Assembly: GCA_034440615.1 (NCBI GenBank)
Contig: JAOTOM010005126.1
Span: 556,001 to 620,000 of the forward strand
Length of the DNA: 64,000 bases
Origin: Ashinkailepas kermadecensis
Lineage: Eukaryota; Arthropoda; Thecostraca; Neolepadidae
Direction: 5' to 3'
Part shown: positions 43,750 to 57,287 of the stretch, in pieces
Layout of the letters: each line of letters starts with the position of its first letter
How positions within the stretch are numbered: position 1 is the first letter of the stretch
Notes under the pieces: model-generated
The model's database searches: none
What the model saw: the letters and a program-made list of their open reading frames with translations, nothing else
What the model was told of the DNA's origin: nothing
Program-made: the position numbers and the translations under genes

Positions 43750-44600
43750 GACTGCCGGCAATGGCCGCAGGGAATCCACAGAGAGCGTGCCGACGATTGC
43801 CGTCGGGGCTGCCGGAGAGGACGCCGACCGCTCGGCTCGTGGTGGCAGCCGCCGTGCGGGACGGCAGCCACTGCACTTACGATGCGCCGGAGCGTACACG
43901 TTCAGGTAGAGGCAGTCCTCGCTCTGGTTGGTCAGCTGCGGCCGCAGCCGCAGCTGCCGCTCGAACGCGCCGCGGGGCATGCGGCGCAGCGCGTCCGCCT
44001 CGTCCAGCGGCGCCAGCGGCTGCGAACAGACGCGGCTGGGCCGGCTGGCGCTCCGCACGCCGCGCCAGGGCGACGGCGTGCGCGTCGGCGAGAACCGGTT
44101 GGAGCCGACCGGCGGCGTGGCGTACGGCACGCCCAGAAACACGTTGACGGGCCGCAGCAGGGCGCCGCCGGCCGCCTGCTGCCGCTGGAACGAGCGCACG
44201 TAGCCGCGCAGCTGGCCGTACTCGGTGGTGACGAGCAGGCCGGCGCCGGCGCCGCCGCACCACGCCACCACCGCCAGCACGGCCACCAGGCTGGCGGCCA
44301 TCGCGCTGCTGCACTGACCCCGCTGACTCGGCTCACCCGTCGGTCGGTTACATGTCGCGCGCGCGCGCGGCCGACACGCCTCGACACTGCACCGGGTGGC
44401 GACTGGCCGCCGCCGCCGCCGCCGCCGCCAGCTGCGCCGCGCCGCTGAGGCCCATGACGTCACGGATGGCCAGCACGCCGCCGCGAGCTGCTGCTACGGC
44501 TGCCGGAGAACAGACCTCACCGCTGACCTGTCGGCGGCTACTTCCTGGAAGTGTATTGTCGGACGTAAGTGTACCGCCCGTTTAGAGCTGCGAGATCGCG
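43750..44600 (-). promoter_or_regulatory. CpG-rich island around the neuroligin exon
   Basis: Density of CG dinucleotides is far higher than anywhere else in the window, and it extends about 300 bases upstream of the ATG. It may mark a promoter or 5' UTR region. No TATA box is evident on the minus strand. Long overlapping frames on both strands here arise from the high GC content. Confidence 0.45.
43881..44301 (-). CDS. Neuroligin-type protein, first coding exon
   Basis: The exon starts at ATG (44301-44299) and encodes about 140 residues. A hydrophobic signal peptide (about residues 1-21, MAASLVAVLAVVAW core) precedes LLVTTEYGQLRG. Then come VNVFLGVPYATPPVGSNRF, SPTRTPSPWRGVRSA, ALRRMPRGAFERQLRLRPQL and NQSEDCLYLNVYAP. 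This is the N-terminal part of the carboxylesterase/cholinesterase fold. The PTRTPxPW and MPRG...NQSEDCLYLN patterns point to neuroligin rather than acetylcholinesterase. It ends at the donor C|GTAAGT (GT at 43880-43879), phase 1. Neuroligins are postsynaptic transmembrane adhesion proteins that bind neurexin. Later exons should lie at lower coordinates, but none is visible in the window. Codon use is very GC-rich. An upstream in-frame ATG at 44463 gives an arginine-rich extension that I reject as a start. Confidence 0.85.
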
Positions 44601-45185
44601 TAGACTCGCTAGCGTACTGGCCCCACGTGCCCTTCTAGATATCGAACAATCGGCTCAGTGTGCGCAACGTCTCAGGAGCCGTGCTTGCACCGGATATGGC
44701 GGTGTTGCAGTAAAACACCTATTGAAGTGCATTATAATGATGCTCGGCTAATTACGCGCCACCGCGCCGCCCAGTCGAGCAAGCCGGACCTTCGGAAGGA
44801 ATTATAGCGGTTTGTGGTCTTAATCGGATGCCGAGGCCTTCGAGTTGTCGCCATTTCACCCAGCAGCAAAAACGAATCGCTTGGCCGTCTTGTCCTTTGT
44901 CTGCTCAGCTTGACCAGCTTAGGTTGATCATAGTCAAGATCAAGATCAATGACAACCTTGAGTCTAGGATATATGTGATCCGATAAGCACATTAGGTCAG
45001 CATAGTGCAAGACGAAAGCTAAGGCACGCTACCGAAGTATTCCAAACAAGTAGCAAAAGTCCTTAGAGTTGACACCAATGAAGTATAGTAACCATTCTCT
45101 TAAATGCTGAATCTACGGATTCAGCCCGCTTCACAAGGATTGGGTTCATGTCAATGTTCGCCCCGGGCCGTTCGGACTCGAAGTC
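44601..45185. other. Unassigned sequence upstream of the neuroligin exon
   Basis: No recognisable element is seen. Confidence 0.5.
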
Positions 45186-45990
45186 GGCCAGCACCGGACC
45201 AGTGGATTTCGGTTCTAGGGTCAGCACCGGACCAGTGGATGTTGGTTCTAGGCTCAGCACCGGACCAGTGGATGTCGGTGCTAGGCTCAGCACCGGACCA
45301 GTGGATGTTGGTTCTAGGCTCAGCACCGGACCAGTGGATGTCGGTTCTAGGCTCAGCACCGGACCAGTGGATGTTGGTTCTAGGCTCAGCACCGGACCAG
45401 TGGATGTTGGTTCTAGGCTCAGCACCGGACCAGTGGATGTCAGTTCTAGGCTCAGCACCGGACCAGTGGATGTCAGTTCTAGGCTCAGCACCGGACCAGT
45501 GGATGTTGGTTCTAGGCTCAGCACCGGACCAGTGGATGTTGGTTCTAGGCTCAGCACCGGACCAGTGGATGTTGGTTCTAGGCTCAGCACCGGACCAGTG
45601 GATGTCAGTTCTAGGCTCAGCACCGGACCAGTGGATGTCAGTTCTAGGCTCAGCACCGGACCAGTGGATGTTGGTTCTAGGCTCAGCACCGGACCAGTGG
45701 ATGTCGGTGCTAGGCTCAGCACCGGACCAGTGGATGTCGGTTCTAGGGTCAGCACCGGACCAGTGGATGTCAGTTCTAGGCTCAGCACCGGACCAGTGGA
45801 TGTTGGTTCTAGGCTCAGCACCGGACCAGTGGATGTCGGTGCTAGGCTCAGCACCGGACCAGTGGATGTCGGTTCTAGGCTCAGCACCGGACCAGTGGAT
45901 GTTGGTTCTAGGCTCAGCAGCGGACCAGTGGATGTCGGTTCTAGGCTCAGCACCGGACCAGTGGATGTCGGTTCTAGGCTCAGCACCGGC
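45186..45990. repeat. 33-bp satellite, about 24 copies
   Basis: The unit is CAGCACCGGACCAGTGGATG plus TTGGTTCTAGGCT, with TTGG/TCGG/TCAG and TCTAGG/GCTAGG variants. Since 33 is eleven codons, frames remain open on both strands (readings of 290-351 residues). The variants change residues without codon-position bias, so I call a satellite and not a repeat protein. Confidence 0.93.
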
Positions 45991-46860
45991 CTGTTCACTT
46001 ACACAGCTTCACTTGCATAACATAGAGGCCTTATGCCGATCCGACGCATTTGCTGATAAGATACCCAGAGATATCTCGAGCCTGTTCAAGTACACTTCAT
46101 ATCAATTATTGGCTGTACAACAAAATAAACAAGCTAATCCCTCTCATGGTATTTCATAGCGTAGCGAAGCGTTGCAAGGTAGACTCTGCTACCGAAATAC
46201 GTTCGGGGATACCTTTGTCATGGGTAGTCACTGGGTATTCAGACTGTGCCGCTCTACAGCAATTATTAGCACGGTATACTGCGCCACTTGATCTTACGGC
46301 CTTCATTCAGTGACAGTCTACCAGTATAACCACGAGTCAGTATTCAAGGACAGGAAGTCGCGTTTGCACGTAGCCATTTGCCCTGAAGCCATGAAGTCAG
46401 AGAGATGGATCTGTGCTGTTCCTGCCTCGCATGCTTCGGTCAAACATGCAACATTGGAAGTTCAGCGAGCGGGCTGCCACTGGACTCCTGTCGCCAAGGA
46501 ACAATCGATCACTATGGAATTCGGACTTCGGCAACACAGAATGTGCTAAAAATGCTGGAAGGAGTCCGGCTGCAGTGTGTGTAGCGAAAGGAGAAGAGGT
46601 TTATGGTGCTAATTAATCCTTCCCTCGTCCTGAGATGATACAAGTTCCAAGTTTTACACTCGATTGCTTACTTCAGGTTTCTTACAAATTTGATAAATTG
46701 CTTGATTAAAATACACCTGCATGATTAAGAAACCCACATTGCTTATAATTGCCCACGTATGCTTATTGCATCTAAATATACTTCATATATGCATGGTGTA
46801 TATCGTTAATAATTCATTGGACAGATTAGATACAAAGTACAATGGCACAAGATGCTATAT
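45991..46860. other. Unassigned sequence
   Basis: Nothing recognisable. Confidence 0.5.
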
Positions 46861-48800
<1,940 letters not shown>

Positions 48801-49314
48801 ATCTTACCGGAATGGCGGGAACGGTATGGCGGTATTACCTCTAAATTAAATGTTCTAACGTTTAATACCTGGGGAATACGTAGCGCTGACAACGAAGGAC
48901 TTTGTTCAGATCCCTGAATAAGAATTATAATCATCATACTAGGTTGTTGCAGGAAACCTACTCCAATATTGAACACAATAAAGTTTGGGAATATTTCTCG
49001 CTTGCTGAAACTTATCAGCTGAGCTAATGTGCATACATAGGTTTGCTTTCCAAAGTGATTAAAGGTGGATTAAAGGATTCGGGGCCTAGCTGAACCTCGG
49101 ATGATCTTTTACATTTTCCGAGTTTTTCGGGTTTTAGGCCGAGATAGATAGACTGATGGTTTCAGGGCTTCGGAGTTCCGCACTGCATGAGTTCAATACT
49201 GAACTCCATCATAACCCTATGGCAACACGTGACGGTCACCACATTAACTGTCTTTAATTTTGATGAAGTGGGAGGCGCAGCCACATCTGTTCATCCAGCT
49301 CCATCAACTTTAAC
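48801..49314. repeat. Dispersed repeat, copy A
   Basis: This copy is homologous, in the same orientation, to 52108-52691. Shared strings include ACAACGAAGGACTTTGTTCA, TACTAGGTTGTTGCAGGA, TTTAGGCCGAGATAGATAGA and GATGAAGTGGGAGGCGCAGC. No coding frame or inverted ends are seen, so the class is unknown. Confidence 0.9.
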
Positions 49315-49927
49315 CACATAATTGATATTGACTGATGTGGCAGGGAGCACCATGAGGTGTGGGGCTGCAGTAGGTGACAAGGAGCTTCCGATTTCTTGCA
49401 GCGTTATCACTACCACCGCCATAATCTGTCCCCCGTACCGGCGATCACGTGTGAAATTTGAGCGAAATCCGCCCGGCCGTTTTCGCACAGCATGAGTCGA
49501 AGCGGCACATACACACAGACACACAGACACACAGCCACACAGACAGACAGACAAACATTTCTCGACAACTTTAGAGAACCGACCGCCATGTATTAAATCT
49601 CCGATAGAGATTTATCGTGACATAGTCACTCTAAATCCCATCTACGATTTTGAATAATTCCGATATCGAGCATGCTCCTGATCTCATTCAAAATCTCCTA
49701 TTTGGTGTCAGATCAGTTGTGACATTTGATCTCTAAACTCTTTATAGAGTCCGAACTGCGAATTTAATGCTTTCGGCGCTAGTTTGGTATTTGATTGGGT
49801 AGGTGTCAGTAAGAATAAACTATGCATTATAATTGGACACTTTGAGGGGCCAGAACATCAATGAAAGGTCATGAGATCGTGCATTGATCTGATCATGGCA
49901 AATTAATTTGCATTAAGCTGCTTGTGC
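49315..49927. other. Spacer with CACACAGA-type simple repeat
   Basis: A CACAGACACACAGACAGAC simple repeat lies at 49507-49556. Otherwise nothing is recognised. Confidence 0.5.
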
Positions 49928-50352
49928 ATAGGCATCGCCACAGTGGAGGACGTGGAGAGGGCATAGGTGTCACCATTGTGTGGGACGTGGGGAGGGCATA
50001 GGCGTCGCCACAGTTTGGAACGTGGGGAGGGCATGTGTGTCGCCACAGTTGGGAACGTGGGGAGGGCATGGGTGTCGCCACAGTTGGGAACGTGGGGAGG
50101 GCATGGGTGTCGCCACAGTGGGGGACGTGGAGAGGGCATGGGTGTCGCCACAGTGGGGAACGTGAGAAGGGCATAGGCGTCACCACAGTGGGGGGACGTG
50201 GAGAGGGCATGGGTGTCCCCACAGTTGGGAACGTGGGGAGGGCATGGGTGTCGCCACAGTGGGGGACGTGAGAAGGGCATAGGCATCACGACAGTGGGGG
50301 ACGTGGGGGGGGGCATGTGTGTCGCCACAGTGGGGGACGTGGAGAGGGCGTA
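49928..50352. repeat. 35-bp minisatellite, about 12 copies
   Basis: The unit contains GGCATGGGTGTCGCCACAGT, then TGGGAACGTGGGGAG. The middle copies (50032, 50067 and onward) keep an exact 35-base period. Variants include GTGGGGGACGTGGAGAG and GTGAGAAG. Confidence 0.93.
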
Positions 50353-50709
50353 CCGCTCCCAAAATTCGTTAACCTTAGCAGTACGCCCATGACGTTGAAT
50401 GAAAAAAACGACCTAAAACGCCCTCCCCCTCCCCCACCCACCTATCCCAAACATGTGATAATGCGAAGTGCATGGAGCTTTATATGCTGCATCATACATT
50501 ACACTTCATTTAATCCTGGGAATTATAGGGTGACATTGATGTTCCATTACCAGATCACATTTGTGGCCTGTTCGCCCATCCGACCTATATGACCTATCAC
50601 CCTATGAATTCCAAAGTACAAATCAGAGCCCAGGAAGTATACTCAATTTTATTGACATTGGAGGAGGTATTGAAAGCTGGAATACAGTTACTCTACTGAT
50701 GCCTCATAT
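50353..50709. other. Unassigned spacer
   Basis: Nothing recognisable. Confidence 0.45.
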
Positions 50710-50795
50710 TCACACACACACACATGCACGCACGCTTGCACGCACGCACGCACGCACGCACACGCACACACACACATACACATACACATACACAT

Positions 50796-50851
<56 letters not shown>
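50710..50851. repeat. Compound (CA)n/(CACG)n/(TA)n microsatellite
   Basis: CACACA passes through CGCACGCACG and CATACACATA into pure (TA)n at about 50805-50851. Confidence 0.95.
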
Positions 50852-50854
<3 letters not shown>

Positions 50855-51781
50855 TCATCGTCAGAAAAATTGCTTGAAGTGTCGGATCAGTCTTGAAATT
50901 CCAATCGCATAACAAAAAAGAACATTCACTAATCACATATGACAGTTGCAGTGCGCGGAACTCATATCATATAGCAGTCGTACAATGCTTTATATTGCGC
51001 TGTGTCTCAATCAATGCCGTCACGTTTGTCGGGCAAATATAATGCGACGGACAGGCAAGCTACTGTACAATCAGCTCCAATATAGCACACTATTTCATCT
51101 GTTTGTTCATTTCCGGGGCGTGTTTCTGAGTAGACAGCGCAATCTGAAGCCGTCGGATGTCAGTACATGTCGCAGGTATTGTCAGGCAATTATTTTATAG
51201 TCACTTTTTGTCGTGTTGTTGGAGAATGTGCTGGTGTGGTGTTCCGTCGCGCAAGTGTACAGTCAAGGGTCCACTGAGTCGCCTGTGTTACACCAATGTA
51301 GTGTGCCGGGCAAAGTGTACATTGTACAACCTTTGCGGTGGCATGTGAACTGGTACACTACATTGGTGGATTTTAGGTTGTCAAGTGAACCGTGCGGGCT
51401 GTTTCTTTCGTGAGAAGACTTGATGTTTTCCTATGTTGATAGCATGTGATGAGTTGTATGTCACTCTTGTTATCTGTAGGGGTTACTTGTCTTCTAATGA
51501 TGTCTCTTTTTCTAGTCAGTTTTGTATGCATATATCATTTGATTTGTGTAGTAGTTGCCAGTTTCCGTGCCGTAGTTTTGCTCTGTCTGCTGCTTAGTGA
51601 AGTGCTTGTCCATGTGTCGTTTGGTTTCTTGGTCAATGTATGTGTTGGAATAGCCCTTACTTGCCAGAATTTGTTTTTGTCCCACGAGTTCTGTGTCCAG
51701 GGACGTCCAATCAGAACAATGATTGTCTGCTCATCTCAGTCCTCACGAGCCTTCAACATAAATAAGCAAGCACCGCTAAAA
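50852..51781 (-). mobile_element. Second Penelope-like element fragment between (TA)n tracts
   Basis: This 930-base segment lies exactly between (TA)n tracts ending at 50851 and starting at 51782. Its minus strand carries a decayed Penelope linker and nuclease. At its lower-coordinate end the minus strand reads CTGACGATGACCAA immediately before (TA)n, and CTGACGA fits the first hammerhead core box CUGANGA. Only the 3' part of the element is present. Confidence 0.6.
51100..51665 (-). pseudogene. Decayed Penelope-like linker and GIY-YIG domain
   Basis: Reading several minus-strand frames gives fragments in the family's usual order. First is [18 protein letters not shown] (linker), then YAYKTD, then a KTSSLLTKE-like piece. 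NLKSTNVVYQFTCHRKGC and HYIGVTQATQWTLDC follow, the two halves of a GIY-YIG-type core in different frames. QQHDKK and RRLQIALSTQKHAPEMNKQMK, the usual C-terminal helix, end the series. At least four frameshifts or stops separate them, so the copy is old and dead. It differs clearly from the element at 4.8-7.8 kb, whose core reads VVYKIPC and KSYYGET, so two Penelope lineages are present. Confidence 0.65.
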
Positions 51782-52107
<326 letters not shown>

Positions 52108-52691
52108 ATCTTGCCGGAATGACGGGAAGGGTTAATGTATTACCTCTAAGTTAATGTTCCACCGTGTAATACCCGGGGAATACGTCGCGCTGACAACGAA
52201 GGACTTTGTTCAGATTCCTGAACAAAAGTTATCATCATCATACTAGGTTGTTGCAGGACACCCACTCCAATTTGAAGACGATAAAGTTTGGGACTATTGA
52301 TGGGATGAGACATCCTTCATTCATGGTGGAAGCAAACCAGATTTTAGTGTAGTGACAATACTTCCTCGCTTGCTGAAACTAATCAGCTGAGCTAATATGC
52401 ATACATAGGTTTGCTTTCCAAAGTGATTAAAGGTGGATTAAAGGATACGGGGCCGAGCTGTACCTCGGGTGATCTTTTTCAGCTTCTGAGGTCTTCGGGT
52501 TTTAGGCCGAGATAGATAGACTGATGGTTTCGTGGCTTTCGGACTTTTGGAGTTTCGCACTCCATGAGTTCAATACTGAACTCCATCATAACCCTATTGC
52601 AACACGTGACGGTCACCACATTATCTGTCTTTAACCTTGATGAAGTGGGAGGCGCAGCTGCATCTGTTCATCCAGTTTCATCAACTTTAAC
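52108..52691. repeat. Dispersed repeat, copy B
   Basis: This is the direct-orientation partner of 48801-49314. It is about 70 bases longer because of a segment at about 52292-52356 (containing GATGGGATGAGACATCCTTC) that copy A lacks. Confidence 0.9.
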
Positions 52692-52828
52692 GATGAAGAT
52701 ACGCTCCTGAGCGTGCGAGGGTTACAATTAAGCGAACCAAAAGTTTGGTAAGTCTTGAACGATTTTGAATGATGCTTCCCCATCACCCCCCTCCCCCAGG
52801 AGGAATTAATCCTAAGCCTAGCCCAACC

Positions 52829-53276
52829 CTGGGCAATAGCAATCAGCTGCTGGGGTGTCGTTTAGCCACATATATGACGTATGTGGCGATTGTGATCGAT
52901 AGCGCGAAGTTCACCAATTGCAGTGCAGAATTGTGGTGACAATGGAAAGAATAGCTTTCGTGAAACGCAACTCTATGCAACACAGATGAATTGATATTCA
53001 CAAATCAAATCCTTCCCACAGGAGCTTCGCTGGCGTGGCAGCACGTGCGCCCTATATTATTTTCAACCGGTGAATTTGCCTTACGCAAGCTCGCCGATTG
53101 ATTGATGGTTTTCGAGGGCGCTTTGGCAAAAGCTATTTGGCTATTGTCACAAAAATGCTGCAGTGTAACTGGTTCAATTGGTGCGCGCACAGATGAAAAA
53201 CTGATATCGATCACAATCGTCAAACGCGTCATATATGTAGGTAAACGACACCCCAGCAGCTGACGTTATTGTCCAA
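52829..53276. mobile_element. Foldback element with long inverted arms
   Basis: CAGCTGCTGGGGTGTCGTTT at 52844 is mirrored by AAACGACACCCCAGCAGCTG ending at 53262. Similarity continues outward (GGCAATAGC against TTATTGTCC) and inward through ACATATATGACG, GCGATTGTGATCGAT and a diverged segment around GTGACAATGG. Arms are roughly 200 bases. No transposase is encoded. Confidence 0.75.
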
Positions 53277-56200
53277 CCTGACTCGATAGGCCTTGGCCTG
53301 GCCTGGAGTGACGAGTTAATTGCACGATAGAAAATATTCGCTTAAGTAGGTCGGCCTAATACCACGCGCTTCAATAATGTCAGCTTGAAGAAGAAAAACG
53401 AATATGTATTTAGGTTGGTGTCATATGGAGTGAATAAACGGTCACATCCGATAAAAAAATACACGGAGAAGGTTGATTACACAGTGGTGCCGGCATCCGA
53501 TCATGAATCTTGTAATTAGTCGTGTCAGTCTACGCATGACTTCGGCTAGCATGCTCTGATGATCGGTATAATCTCGTATCTAAACTTTTCCCATCAAAAT
53601 ACACTACGTTTATTTTTGGCTGGCCATTTAGTCAGCCTAACCTAAAAATAATTGAATAATTGAACTTCAGATTAGATTGAACAAATGTCCGTCTAAGCAG
53701 GAAAGCGGACACAAATACCTGGCTTTCAATATGCTGTAATGCATGATGCAACAAGTAACTATGGCTGAACACGTACGCAATTCTTGATTGTTGAATTAAT
53801 TGAAAAGAGCTACGTCACCGCCAGGTATACCTAGCAGTTCTGGGATGTTTTTCACGCCAAACGTCCACGAATATCAGTTCACTTAAAACGTGATGCACCT
53901 TTTTGATAGTCGAATTTGGTCGGTAATCAGATGCTTCAGCGTCTAAATGCAATAGTCGTGAGAGTAAATCTCCACACAAGTCATAGTGTAGCAATCACAG
54001 CCAAGTCAATTTTGGAATTATACTGCTGTATACATATACGAAGGGACCTGGATTATGGTGACTTAACAATACCCTTCTCAATGATGACTTTTCATTTGCA
54101 GTGTGCGTGCAGAGATTAAAAGTGAATAATACTAACGACAGCGTATACGGGACAATGTTTACGGTTTCGATTTGAAGCTAGAAGTGATCACGCGTGCCAT
54201 TCGAGCGAGTGGCATCAGAAGCAGTAAATAAGAGGTCAGGGAGAGGAGAAAAGAAAAATTTATATTAAATGACTAAAACAATATGGGACTGACTGCTTTT
54301 ATCTCCAGTTCTATATGAGTCTACATGTCATACAGGTAATAGCTATCGGCGAATCGAGGACAATCTGACTTCTATAGATTTCCCTAAATTAACCAAAATG
54401 GAAAGAATTCCTGCAATGGTCGTACTACAAGGGAAGACTGTCTACATGTGCTTAAGGGTAAGATGAATAGCAAAGCTATTTCGGCTTCTGGATTTTCCAA
54501 GTAATTTTCCCCTTTTCTTCTGGTCGGGCCTTGGGAACATGATCGTAGATTACATAAATGAAGCAAAAGGAAGAGGAGTGTTTTCATAGCGCATCGTCGT
54601 GGAGTGGTAACATTGATAGCAAACAGGGTGATGGAAAGTGTATTAAGAATATATCGATTTGCCTACTATATAGTTTCTAAAATAGTGGCTAAGGTCTTGT
54701 CAAATATAATGAGGAGTGTCGTGGAAAGCACGTGTATAATGGCCTTTGAAATTAAACGGGTTCAGTTAGAGGAAGACTTGTTGGTTCTAGCTTGCGAACT
54801 CTACCGGATGTTTTTAATTACTGCGAACGTAATGACTTGGAGAAATAGAAGAAGCCGGTTTTGGTCCGAACAGCTAAGCTTTTCGTTTTTTTCTAGAACA
54901 CTACACGAGGTATTCCAGCCGTTGATGCGTTGATTAGTACCAGTTTTTGCCATATCAGTTTTTGTAAGACATAATGGTGTATGGGGTACGCCCGCCAAAG
55001 GGGTAATATCGCCCATGCATTTAGTGAAGTTCCCTTTGCCCATTTAAAGTCATGTAATTTTCCCAGAGGCTCATTTGATACCAAAATGACACGATTATCT
55101 CCGAATTACGAGTCGTTTTAGGTAAAATGTGGCATATTTAACAGCCTGAAGCACGGAAGAGGTCGTACAGTTCGTAGATGGTACGAATTAGTTTTTCTAG
55201 GAAGCGTAGAAAACCATTAGGTTTATCTTTTGCTTGTGCTTGCAGTGGAATTATGGTATTACGCTCATGTAATACCATAATGTAATACTCTCTCCGCCCC
55301 TGGGTGAGGTTCTCTCGAGAGCCCCGCCCCACGTCCTCAGGTTTTTCCGGGATAGCTGCCGAATGAGTAGACACAGAGATACGAAACTGTAGTACCTTCA
55401 TATACATCTACTTTGCATATCTTGAACAAATTTCGGGCCACGATCGTTGGTCATTGACTCAAGACGGGCCAAATAGATAAGTATTCCCAAACCTTTAAAG
55501 AGCCATCATTCGGAGTAATTGCAAAATATCAACGCTACGCCCAGACCATGCTCTTCTTTCATCAACGCGTACAACTGTGTGTAGTTAGGGGCGTTTGGAA
55601 TCGTTTGGAGAGGCACCATTTCCTCGGATATGAACAACTCTCAAAGTCCATAGGGGGGGGGGGGCACCTTAGACTGACAATTTGTTGAGCTGGGGAGGTT
55701 GAATGGGTGAACCGGTACATATCAAAAGGGCATCTATTCCTCTCACGAGGCTCTTTTCTTCTAAAGACGTGCCTATTCCTGTGATAGAGACATCTTTTGC
55801 TTTAAAAAATATGCTAAGCGGGTGGGGGATATAGTGCATTGCAGCCTATCGTGGGTGCTTTTTCCCGGTCAGAGAGTCGCCACACTTCCATGGATGGGGG
55901 TACACGCCAAAGTGTCCTTCCCTCTATATCGCGCCTCTGGTGCGGAGTAGCCCCGTGAAGGCGGGCAGCGTCATCTCGATCTCTCCAATATACTTTGCGA
56001 ATATGACGATTTTGCAGTGGGCATATTGGCGTCAAATTTTGCTTGCTCTTAATTCTAGACCTGATAATAGTGCTCATAAACGCGTTGAGCTTCGTAAGCT
56101 GACATTCTTGAGACTCACAGACATTGGTAAGCGTGGTGTGTTCTTATATCAGCATACCAAACTATGGATAATGCAATATTATCCATAGAAATCCAGCTCA

Positions 56201-56615
56201 AACCAGAAGTTTACATTTCCTGTGTGTTTCGCGTGCGACTTTGTACAAAAAAAACAGTCAGCTGAGCTTCTTCCTTTGCTTAAACGCGAAATTCCTGAAG
56301 GCAGTCAGGTGCTACGCTTTTTTAAAGACTTCGCGTGGCAATGGTACATCTGCTATAAATCGTATGAAAACATGGGAAGATTCCTCTGATTCCATTTGAA
56401 ATTATACGAAGAAACCACGTGAAATACGCAGAAACCGGCGTGTCTACGGAAAATATAAATGTATACGTGCACAATTACGTGTCCTATTGGAAGGCCCGAA
56501 AAAAAACGAGAATAGACGACACAAACAACAACAACCGAAATAAACAAACAACCGAAAATTAAATCGCTCGGGTTACTTCTTGTTTCGATCATCATTAGCG
56601 GGACACATTTTCGCA
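53277..56615. other. Unassigned sequence, 3.3 kb
   Basis: I recognise no gene or element. It contains a perfect hairpin at 55250-55281 and a poly-G run near 55655. Confidence 0.5.
55250..55281. repeat. Perfect 13-bp stem hairpin
   Basis: ATTATGGTATTAC and its exact reverse complement GTAATACCATAAT enclose a 6-base loop, GCTCAT. No T run follows on either strand that would suggest a terminator. Its meaning is unknown. Confidence 0.7.
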
Positions 56616-57287
56616 CACAATTACAGGTCGATCCGACAAAATTTAGAGGTCGTTACAAATGTCGCTTTTTGTCACCCCAACTTACGAGGTGTATATCTAA
56701 GGATCGTGGCCCACTGCAACGTTCTAAATAAGATAGCTAGAGAAATGACCTCAACACATTATGTACACTCAAGTTTCGTGTTTTTCTTTGTATGCCTACA
56801 AAAGTTGTACGAGTTACGATTACTAAGTTATCCGCTTGTACTTGCACCCCGGCGCGATGTCGTGAGCACGTTCACAAAGCATGCCCCCAAAGTCGGCACA
56901 TGAAGTGAGGTTTCCCCGGGGCTAAGCCGGCTGCTGATATCCATTGTGCCCAACAAGAAGCATGCCATGGGGAAGCTGTCCGACGTTATCCATGACCGTT
57001 ATTGCACACCTTTTGACATGCGCAGTGTACGTTGTCACTACCTAGAAGGAGGGTCTAAAACCAAGCGGATAACTTAACAATTGAAGTCATACAACATTCA
57101 CAGGTTCACCAAAAACCGACGAAACTTCGATGCACATAATGTGTTAATGTCGTTTGCTCAGCTCTCTTGTTGTAAAAAAAGATGCTACGGGACCATGAAC
57201 GTTTTGTTTAAAACCCGTAAGCTGCGATAGCAAAAAGACTGCTTTTGTCGCCACCTCTAAATTTTGTCGGATCGACGTGCAATTGTA
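56616..57287. mobile_element. Foldback element with ~220-bp inverted arms
   Basis: The left arm includes CAATTACAGGTCGATCCGAC and AAAATTTAGAGGT, then AACACATTATGTACA and AAGTTATCCGCTTG (to about 56838). The right arm has the reverse complement in the same order, from CAAGCGGATAACTT (57063) to GTCGGATCGACGTGCAATTG (57285). The centre, about 225 bases, is unique. No coding frame or clear target duplication was found. Confidence 0.8.

Noticed and set aside
43654..43878. C-terminal extension of the neuroligin frame beyond 43881
   Set aside because: The reading past HRK crosses a GTAAGT donor and loses esterase similarity, so it is intron sequence.
43877..44448. Alternative long frames over the neuroligin exon
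   Set aside because: They arise from very high GC content; only the minus frame with NQSEDCLYLNVYAP has homology.
44302..44463. Upstream ATG at 44463 as neuroligin start
   Set aside because: It adds an arginine-rich stretch before the signal peptide, which would be atypical for a secreted-pathway protein.
54604..54933. 109-residue plus-strand frame
   Set aside because: No recognisable family, codon pattern or neighbouring exon.
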